Source: Lumbricus rubellus
Lineage: Eukaryota > Annelida > Clitellata > Crassiclitellata > Lumbricidae
DNA: 64,000 nucleotides
Direction of reading: 5' to 3'
NCBI GenBank assembly: GCA_945859605.1
Contig: OX243827.1
Location: 7,881,926 to 7,945,925 of the forward strand
How positions within the stretch are numbered: the stretch's first letter is position 1; every line of letters begins with the position of its first letter. The position numbers and the translations under genes are program-made. Positions 55,641 to 64,000 of this stretch are shown here, piece after piece. The notes under the pieces were generated by a model. The model was given only the letters and a program-made list of their open reading frames with translations, searched no databases and had not been told where the DNA came from.

Positions 55641-56892
55641 GTGAATATGACGAGTGAATGTTTTAAGATGTTCCAATCAAAGACTTGAAGTTGCGTCGAT
55701 CAAAGTGAAGTTCTTCAATAAAAATCATTCATGCATGTTATACACGGCTTATGCAGCATATGCCATGTATAGGCCTATGTGTAACATGATATTCATGAGA
55801 CATGATAATATTAACCGATATACTTGAAATAGTGTTTGAAACGCATGTGATAATGCATGTATAATAATTATACACTATGTGCATGCATGATATTCGTATA
55901 TGTTCCTTATGTGTAATATGATGTATGTACATAATAATGTATGTATAATACATATGCATATATGCATGCGTGACACTATATATAGCGCAGCTTTGTGCAT
56001 GCACGCCTTGCAATGGCTGTTCACATATCGTTGGTGGTTGCGCTGCATGTGCGTTTCATTAGGAGTCGTTTAGCGTCGTCAACAATTGTCCAGCATTGAT
56101 ATATTATAAAGAGTCATCGTCAACATAAGGAGACGTTATTAAAACGCACCCGATTATAATATTCGACCGACATAATATATAGGAAGAAGACGAAAAAGAC
56201 GACGATAACGACGAAGAAGAAGAAGAAGACGAAGAAGAGAAAGAAGAAAGAAGAAAGAAGAAGACGCGTATATCCTTTTAAGCGAGTATCGTCGTCAATT
56301 GCCTTTTCTCATCACAAGTGTCTGGCTTTGACAAGTGCTCCTCCGCGCGCATGACAAGTGCCCAGCCCCTCTAAGCAACAAAACATCCATGATATAAGAA
56401 GAAAGGACTGCACAAGTCGAGATGCATGCTTGGATGCATGACGACTCGTCAAAGCGTCTTAAACTCATCATCGCTTGCTCGCGGAATTCTATAGACCCGT
56501 TCCCCGTTTATATCTGATGCATGGCGATATTATGTGGACGACTTACAACCCTATATACATCTATGTATGTCATTGGCCTTTTGAACTCACGTACACACAC
56601 ACACACACACACACACATGCACACACATACACACACATGCACACACACATGCACAGATGCACAAAAATAATTGTGGCTAAATGCATGGACGGACGGACGG
56701 ACGGAAGGACGCACGGACGGACGGATGGACGGACGGATTACAGTTTTTAAAGATTTAGATATGCTTCTATATTTTACTATTTATTTATGCATGTATACTT
56801 GTATAGGCCTATACGTTTATTTATTTATTTGTTGATTTATTTATATCGCATTTGCCATAACGCCGCTTGAAAGGTGAGAAAATAGGGGGAAC

Positions 56893-57257
56893 GGACATTT
56901 ACCCCCCCCGGACATATTCCCCCCGGACATATTCCCTTCGGACAATTACCCCCGGACGTTTCCCCCCCGTTTTTGACTAGGACATTTACCCCCGGACAAT
57001 TTCTCCCTCTGTACATATTATAGGTTAGGCATCGTGAGGGTTGGTTAGGTTCAGGTTAGGCATCGTGAGGGTCGGTTAGGATCAGGTCAGGCATCGTGAG
57101 GGTCGGTTAGGGTTAGTGATAGGGTTAGTGCAGTCATTCATTAACATAGGGACCCTTATTGGGGGGGTGTCATAGGTCGGGGGGAAAACGTCCGGGGGGG
57201 GGGTAAATGTCCGGGGGAAATATGTCCGGGGGAATATGTCCGGGGGGGTAAATGTCC
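56893..57257. mobile_element. MITE with GGACATTTACCCCC termini
   Basis: Left and right ends are inverted repeats built of tandem units (GGACATTTACCCC, GGACATATTCCCCC). The middle contains three tandem copies of GGTTAGGCATCGTGAGGGT. It is inserted beside a minus-strand SINE/LINE tail fragment (GCATTTGCCATAACGCCGCTTG at about 56850). Borders are set by where the inverted units end. Confidence 0.6.
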
Positions 57258-57349
57258 TACATCCAGAAATAGACTTTTCTGTGGGGCTCTAAGAAAGACT
57301 GGGGGTTGAAGCCCCTCAACCTCCCCGGGAATTCTCACCCTGCTTGCAT

Positions 57350-58567
57350 ATATACATATCCCACTATACATGTACCTTTAAGATGTTTCGAGGAGCCATT
57401 ATACGCGGCGCAATATAAATATTTAATTTACAATACAATACGTTTGTCTGTATAATTAAGAAGACTAACAGTCAAGTCAACACCCATTTTGCTTTAGCGC
57501 CTTTACTAATCACTGAAGCGAGTCGTTGCTCGCAGACCTCGGTTCCTCTGAAGTCAAAGACCGAGACGATGTCGGTGGTCTCCCTGTGTATAGAGTGACC
57601 CTCCTCACCTTCATGAAGGTAATAATTAAAATCACACCAACATGACTCGGATGCTAACACGCGGTGAATTGAATTTTATTATAAGAGATCGCGGACGGAC
57701 GGACGGAAGGTAATTATCATCTGTATAATAATAAATGCACGAATGCACAGAAGTCGTTTGTCGTATATGTGTGTCGGTGTGTGTGTGTGTGTGGGGGGGG
57801 GGGGCTGAGACAAGTTGACCCGCTGTGGGGTTTATATACACAGCCCTTTGAAGTGATTCTTTTTCAGGTTGGGGGGTGGGATGGACTCATTAGGGTAACG
57901 GATGGGCAGAGCCGAACCCTTTTCTGTCCCCCATTATTGTCGTTTAATGCTCATTTCGAAACGACCGTGTTAAGTTCATTAATGAACTGTTTTGTCTGGT
58001 CTATTTCATGTGTACAAGCATCTTGTTTAATGAGTGTATTCACTGCTCCGTGGCTGTGGGCGATATTGTCCTCTGTGAACGTATATACAGGCTTGGTATT
58101 TCCCGATCTGAACTTGAGACCTCTATTATATGTGGGGGTGTGAAGCTTGATTTAAATATTGTTTCATTTGGGGATTTCTATGGGTAGGCCTAATGATCGA
58201 AGGGTGGCGGATGTAAATGGTTCGGCTAATGGATGTCCCTGGGGCATTGGCCATAAAACGATTATCACTTGTACATATATAAGACTGCTTGCTGCCCATC
58301 AGTAAGCAGATTATTAAAATAAGTGATAAGGTTTATCGGATCGACACTCAGTTTGGCTGCAGTGCACGGACACGCAGTGTATACGTTGGTTTGTGGGATA
58401 GTTGGTCGGTCGGTCAGTCATCTTCAGGTATATGTATATGTAGCCTACATGCAAGTGGTTTATATAAGATTAATGGCCTAATTTGCCTCATGTCTATTAT
58501 TAGTATAGGCTAATTTAGATTTGGAGAAAAAGGCACGTCGTGATGTCATTTCAGTCAGGTGCATGAA

Positions 58568-58615
<48 letters not shown>

Positions 58616-60189
58616 GATGATGATAATAAAGATGATAATTATGATGATGACAACGATGACAACGACGACGACGACGATGATGATGATGATGATGATATTC
58701 ATGCTAATGATGACATAAGTGGTCCAAGACAATTGTGTCACTTACAACACGGGTTCATTTGTGACTTCGGAGTAATTGAACTTGTTTCGTATTTTTTTGA
58801 ATCAAGCTATTATCACTAGAAGTTGATTGATTTTGTAATGTGTCGTTTTTGCATTCGATCTTCCAGATTTTGTGATGTTATTTCGTTGAGTATAATTATT
58901 GTGAATCTCACGATGAATACGGATTTCTCTACAAATAGGCTATATGCCTATATCGGTCTGATTTCATTGACTATATCGGCTCTAGCTTATCAGAAGATTC
59001 AGCACAATATCTTCACAGCTTCTACCTATAAACAAAATAAACAGGCCATGGATATATATTATAGCCTACTCTTATGTGCAAACGCAACGTTTGTAGGCCT
59101 ACATGAGTGTAATATTTTGCCATTTTTCTACAATCGGCCGTATTAAATTGTCCAATTATATGTATCTTGTTTTAATGACAGAGAAAAAATCGTGGCAAAG
59201 TCCATGTAAAACGAAAATATTAAATGGAAGAAATTTAAATATATGAAAGGTCAATCATAATAAACAAGCGCCAAATATCTTTGGAATAATATACCAGAAT
59301 GCAAATTCAAAGTCACTTGAGAGCGAATGAGGAAACTGATAGAGCACAATTGCAATAAAGTAAATAACCTTGAAATACAATCACCAATTATACAATATAG
59401 CCTAGGCACAATTACCAAAGGCACAAAAGACAACGACAAACTCGCCAAAGCAAGTAGCATCAGCAATGACGTCAGTGCCTATAAATGGTGTGCGATAAAG
59501 AAATTCGGTCATCATCTGGACAACAACAACAACAACAATTATCATCGCATTATAATTACTGTCGGCCATCTTCAGAGTAGTTGGCCATACGAATGCAGCA
59601 GCCGCCGTAATTACGACCACAATCATCACCGGCGTGATTACACCGGCGTGCGCGACGTCGGTCCCTAACAAGGTGGGCGTTGCCCAGCTGTCCTTAAACG
59701 TTTCAGCATCGTCTGTCAATCACAGCTCGGCTGGCCAATGACTGTTGATTGTAAGACGCAGGCCACTCGCCTTGGTGGTCGGTGAAACCTGGCGATTTGT
59801 CGGGAAATGAGACAACGACGACGGCGATGAGAGAGATGATTAGCGGGAGAAGTGATTGTAAATGATCAGATAGCGTTCGGATTAAAGCAGTTGAGCGAAG
59901 ACATCACTAGCTGATGATTACATCCCCATCATCGTGGGAGCGCTGAATGATCATCGTTAGTAGGTAGGCGTAGGCTTAGCGGTAGAAGCATCTAAGCTGG
60001 ATGGATGAAAAGTGAGAGCTTTGAATCGGAAAACAGATCAACAAGAAGTCGACATATATCCGCACCAATTGTGAGTCTTTCACCGAGCAAAAAACGATCA
60101 ATTTGTCCATTTAAAAACCGATAAATCGTCCTCGTTGTTCCGTTGTATTTGTCTCCAATTAAGAAGGAGCTGCTGGTGAACTTGGAACC
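57350..60189. other. EMX upstream region
   Basis: No separate gene recognised. Contains a GAT repeat (58565-58698), G-run at 57793-57803, and complex sequence at 59560-60189 that likely includes the EMX promoter and 5' UTR (for example CTGTCAATCACAGCTCGGC near 59713). Transcription start not determinable. Confidence 0.45.
58565..58698 (+). repeat. (GAT)n trinucleotide repeat
   Basis: GATGATGAT with GAC and AAC variants. Poly-Asp, poly-Met and poly-Ile frames come from it and are not proteins. Confidence 0.88.
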
Positions 60190-60961
60190 ATGCTACAGCC
60201 ATCGCCGACCGTCAAGCGACCGAGTTCGTTCAGCATCGAATCTCTGATGTCGAAGGACCCTGCTCCTCCTCCATCCAACGAGACCCGAGTGGCCGTCAAA
60301 CGTCCAATTCCAACATCCCACGACCCGTCGGAGGACAGTCCACGACCGTTCAAATCGGCCGTGCACCAGCTTCAGGAGCATTGCAATGCCATCAACCGAC
60401 GCCAGTCGACCGGATCGACCCCCACGACACCTGGAAGTCCCCTGTTGCCCAGAGGGGGAGGGGGAGTAGGAGGGGACAACGTTCGCCATCACAACCCCAT
60501 TGCCCGTCTTCCCCATCAACAGCAGCAGCAGGACCCGACGTCGCCATCGTTCCACGCCGGGGACTTCACCCGACTCCAGCAGAGACCCGATCTTCCAGGC
60601 GGCTTCCAGAGTACCGGACTCCACCATCAGAACCTCTTCGGCGGCGGACTCGGAGGTGGAGGAGGAGTAATGGGTGGAGGTGGAGGAGGGGTTGGGCACT
60701 CGCGACCTTTTCTCTTCCAAGGGCATTCACTGCACGATGTCCAGTTCGTCCAGCAGAGCCTGCTGCGACTACCCGGACTGATGGGGGGTCACCACCCCTA
60801 CCTACACATGGCACCAGGGCACCCGCAGATGTTCCCCGGGGGCGGAGGAGGCGGAGGAGGGGGTGCCCGGTCACCCACCAGTCACCCGGATGACAACAAC
60901 ACCTTCTACACATGGCTACTATCGCGACATGGGACTTTCTTCAATCCTCGCATCCATGCAG
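60190..60961 (+). CDS. EMX: EMX/empty spiracles-type homeobox protein, exon 1 (partial)
   Basis: Exon 1 encodes 257 residues plus one base before a GTACAG donor; the open frame beyond it is intronic. The start MLQPSPTVKRPSSFSIESLM carries an EH1 Groucho-binding motif FSIESLM at 14-20, as in EMX proteins (FTIESLV). The end has NTFYTWLLSRHG (238-248), the EMX hexapeptide-region counterpart of STFYPWLI, with Thr in place of Pro. Between are His-, Gln- and Gly-rich stretches (GGGGGG runs at about 155-175 and 218-228). The homeodomain is not in this exon and no WFQNRR-coding exon is visible to 64000, so it lies beyond the edge. EMX proteins are transcription factors for anterior and ectodermal patterning. 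GC content is far above its surroundings. Other EH1-containing homeobox classes are less likely because of the terminal FYxWLL match. Confidence 0.77.
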
Positions 60962-61058
60962 GTACAGTGCACATACAATCAAGACATCAAGGTATTACTT
61001 TTATATAGCGCCAGTAATACATGTAGAAGCTCAGTGTTAAAATGCATAGGCCTACATT

Positions 61059-61377
61059 CATAGGCGTACGAGGCGGGGGTGCAGGGGGGCAATTGCCCCC
61101 CCCCAAATTCGGGCAAGTTTTGTGGGTTTTTTGGGCAAAAAAACCCGAATGACTAAAAAAAAGGTCATCAACTGTTTTGGAGGATGAAATGGTATGATTT
61201 TCCTGAAAATTTTGGCCGATGACTAAAAAAAGGTCGTCAACTTTCGGGCAAGTGTCGTTTTTCGGGCAAACACAAACCCGAACGACAAAATTTTTTTTTT
61301 AAACGGATGTATTTTTCGGGCAGAAGTTCAATCTTTGCCCCCCCCCCCCCACTGCTGAAATCTCCCGTACGCCTATG
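61059..61377. mobile_element. Short TIR element with CATAGGCGTACG termini, copy B (EMX intron 1)
   Basis: Same 12-bp termini as the element at 133-402. The interior has CCCCCCCCC runs, GGGCAAAAAAACCCGAATG and two GATGACTAAAAAAAGGTC hairpin-like blocks. It is only about 100 bp past the exon-1 donor of the EMX gene. I see no clear target duplication here. Confidence 0.6.
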
Positions 61378-62469
61378 CCTATACGCTGCAATGCGAATGT
61401 AAGAAATTTATCGGAAGTCGGAATTAACCATGCATGTATACAAAAGCCGCTTAATTCTGGAAGACTTAATTTTTCCTGCGCTATATATATATAGATCTAT
61501 ATATATATATACATGTATGTGTATATTATGAGCATATATATATATATATATATATGTACCGGAACGATCATGAGATGTGTTAATCCCAACCACTTATAAG
61601 CAATTAAGCATATATATTTCGCTTGTTGCTGTTTAACGACACTGCCACCCTCCTCCTTTATTCAGGCTAGGGGCTGGCACTGCCATAGTACAAACAGTGG
61701 TGGAGTTTATAGGTCGTCTCTTCATGTATTTATAGATCTATATAGATCTATACTTTTCCCGTCTTCCAAATGCTTATCCTCATTTTTATCTTTATCCTCA
61801 TCTTCGTGTCTTCTTTTCTATTGTTTCGTCTGTCCGCACTCATCCTCTGTGTATACCACCTCCTCAATATTAATTCTCCTCCTTTTCTTCTTCCTCTTCG
61901 TCTGCTTGCTTTCTGTTTTACGTCCTCCTCCTCCTGCTCCTCCCCTCCTCTCCTCCCCTCTTCGTGCTCCTCCTCTTCTCCTCTTCCTCCTGCTCCTAGG
62001 CTTCGACATATACTTCTCTTCCAATTTTTCTTTCCTCATCAAGGTTACCTGTATACACTGTACACTGAAACGTTATACTACCCATTTTGCTGCTGACATC
62101 TGGGGAGTGTATATAGGGCTGGGTCGACCTTCTCGGTCCAGCGGGGTTTGAACCTGCTCTTCGTGCCATGGAGCGTCTTATAATACCATTCGGCTATCAC
62201 CCGCTCCATTATAATTATAAAACAATATGACAAATTATTGCAGCATATACCAAGACAACATACATGTAATATCAATACGATATATAAGTGGCCGTCATTG
62301 TCAAGATCTTGAAGAACGTAATATTATTATTGGAAAATGAGGAAGCGTTGGAATGGTAACTGATTGGTTTTTGTTGGTTTTCCGGAAATTTGGCCCAAGA
62401 GACGACCCAGGTCGGCGAAAACCCTTAATTGGTGGTCTGAAATGCTTTTAGATATTTCCGTGCGCGTGC

Positions 62470-62507
<38 letters not shown>

Positions 62508-63278
62508 GATTGCTATCTTTGATGCCAGAAGGCAGAGCGATGATATCGAGGACCTAAGTGTCGGTCATAAGGTCAGGTTAGGCGTTGTGAGTGTCGATTA
62601 TAGAGGTCAGGTTAGATGTCTTTATAGGGTCGCAGTTGTAGAGTCATATATAGTTAGTGTCGTTATTAAATAATGTACATGGATACTCTAGGCTATGCCA
62701 TGGCAGTCCCGAAACTAAAGGTTGCCCAGAGGAATTTTGTAGTGTTTTCGTTTTTTGCGGTTTTTGGGGCAATAATTTGGGGGGGGGGTATACAAAATAC
62801 ATCTACTTTAACTGAAGGAATTGTGCGGCTGCAGAATGTGGTGAAAATGAAGTGATAAATTTCCGCGGGGAATTTTGCAATGGTTGGTCGATTGTCGGAA
62901 TTAGGATGCTGCCCCGCCCTCGCCTGGATGGCGGTAAGTGTGTGTATGCGCGTGCATTTATAATGCATTATGTCAATTCATTGGTGATAATGGTAGCAAT
63001 CTGTTGTTAATTAAGTGTGTACACAACGCAATTATATAAACGTCAGTTGTCATTTCGATGATAAGGAGAATGCAATTGAGCAATACGCATCATTATTGTT
63101 ACATTGACGCGCAAACGATTGTCTTCCTAGCTTTGGGGCTGATGTTCTGATATCCTTGAAAAGCAAAGGTGGGCAGACGGACATATTAACGATAACAGCT
63201 AATGACATAACACAGGCAGACAGACAAACAGACGGACAAACAGACATAGACATAGACTATACTATACTTATATGTACA
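61378..63278. other. EMX intron 1 (continuing past window)
   Basis: TA repeats at 61480-61555, CTCCTC pyrimidine tracts at 61860-62000, (GT)n at 62465-62508, a G9 run near 62783. No homeobox exon is visible. Confidence 0.5.
62130..62210 (-). repeat. tRNA-like relic (SINE head or tRNA pseudogene)
   Basis: Minus strand: GGAGCGGGTGATAGCCGAAT, then GGTATTATAAGACGCTCC and GCAGGTTCAAACCCCGCTGG. A-box-like and B-box elements are present, but the acceptor arm does not close (GGAGCGG against CTGGACC). Probably a second tRNA-derived SINE family. Confidence 0.4.
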
Positions 63279-63720
63279 GGGTGCGCCAAAAAAAAAGACC
63301 CCCCCTAAGATTTTTGCCAATATCTTGACCAAAAGTAAGAATTTTGAGATGAAATTTTACTGTCTTAAAGACAATTCATATTTACACATGATGGCCAGAT
63401 TTCATCAAAATATTTCAAACAGAACAAAAATTATGCCACTTTTAGGGAGGTCACCCACCATTTTTTGACGATTCAAAAACGCGACGCAACAAAAAGTAAT
63501 AAAAATTCAATCTAATTATTCTGGCCAATATCTTAGCCAAAAGTAAGAATATCGTAATGAAATTTTACAGGCTTAAAGACAATTCATATCTGCATATGAT
63601 GGTCAGATTTCATCAAAATATTTCAAACACAACAAAAGTTATACCACTTTTAGTAAGGCCACCCCCCAATTTTTGACAATTCAAAGACGTAACGCAGCAA
63701 AAACACGATTTTATTAAGTC
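63279..63720 (+). mobile_element. Mariner-like terminal repeat, tandemly doubled, cut by window edge
   Basis: CAGGGTGCGCCAAAAAAAAAG follows TA, a typical Tc1/mariner terminus. The next ~430 bp hold two copies of one unit (CCAATATCTTG/AGCCAAAAGTAAGAAT, ATGAAATTTTAC, CTTAAAGACAATTCATAT, TTCATCAAAATATTTCAAAC). The second copy begins near 63519. The other end of the element is outside the window. Confidence 0.6.
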
Positions 63721-63847
63721 TCATCTCAAATAATTATTATAAAATAGCCTTGATATTGACAGATGATCATTATTATTACTATTTAAAAAATAAGCAGGGT
63801 ACCAGCGTAGCTGCACGTCACTGAGAAGTCACTTAGCAAGATGACAA

Positions 63848-64000
63848 TCAAATTCTTAAAATTAGAAATGACAAGGAATCTGTCAGATAGTCAACAGGTC
63901 CATCAAGAACTCTGCATAGAGACTCAAAATAAGTTTTGGCACGGGTGGTGGGCACATTGAACACAAGTTGTGAAGCACTACCAAGTTCATTTGACAACAG
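63848..64000 (-). CDS. Unrecognised open frame running off the right edge
   Basis: At least 50 codons, open to the window end, including LGSASQLVFNVPTTRAKTYF and RVLDGPVDYLTDSL, with TGA at 63848-63850. Composition looks protein-like, but I do not recognise it. It could be an exon or part of a mobile element beside the mariner-like repeat. Confidence 0.3.
   Translation of the reverse strand: MLSNELGSASQLVFNVPTTRAKTYFESLCRVLDGPVDYLTDSLSFLILRI

Noticed and set aside
59402..59719. 105-codon minus frame with Val/Ile-rich segments near EMX
   Set aside because: The hydrophobic run comes from an (AAC)n/(AAT) repeat; no domain, no splice support.
62130..62210. Functional tRNA gene
   Set aside because: A and B boxes are seen but the acceptor stem does not pair, so it was kept only as a relic.

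Overview
The window is eukaryotic. It shows spliced genes with GT/AG introns, non-LTR retrotransposons, tRNA-derived SINEs, several TIR transposon families, dense microsatellites and a 200-N scaffold gap. The gene content (DDX56, an EMX-type homeobox gene) and the many copies of the 8-mer TAGGCCTA suggest a marine invertebrate deuterostome, perhaps an echinoderm or hemichordate. The species is inferred, not read from the sequence.

Region 1-24.5 kb holds one complete gene on the minus strand: the nucleolar DEAD-box helicase DDX56 (yeast Dbp9 family). I could assemble it by hand as 17 coding exons, 557 codons plus stop, with every splice phase matching. Its introns carry six clear H/ACA snoRNA genes of 129-134 nt in host sense, and a seventh divergent candidate. 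A ribosome-biogenesis helicase gene thus hosts a family of paralogous ribosome-modification guides. The same introns hold an intact-frame but 5'-truncated LINE (10.36-13.26 kb), SINEs that share the LINE's 3' tail, four copies of a ~65-bp piggyBac-like MITE, a mariner relic, a hAT MITE nested in a SINE, and a MULE-like MITE.

Region 24.5-41 kb contains the DDX56 upstream flank with small rearrangements. It also has a multi-exon plus-strand gene (31.98-35.79 kb) whose N-terminus resembles gypsy-integrase-like GIN1 and whose C-terminus resembles the end of PWWP3A/MUM1. Similar terminal sequences at 30.22 and 38.45 kb bracket this gene in inverted orientation. Two hAT-type elements with 8-bp target duplications and long GA/GACA/GT microsatellites follow.

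Region 41.45-48.86 kb is a large inverted repeat with 2.6-kb arms and a 663-bp asymmetric spacer. The spacer and its flanks appear twice, as 1,293-bp direct copies abutting both sides of the N gap, so the gap is probably an unmerged contig overlap rather than missing sequence.

Region 48.9-64 kb is mostly intergenic: microsatellites, a second mariner relic, a polypyrimidine/CCCC-rich MITE, and two GC-richer islands that look like conserved or regulatory DNA. It leads to exon 1 of an EMX/empty-spiracles homeobox gene at 60.19-60.96 kb. The EMX homeodomain exons must lie beyond the right edge. The window ends in another mariner-like terminal repeat and an unrecognised open frame.
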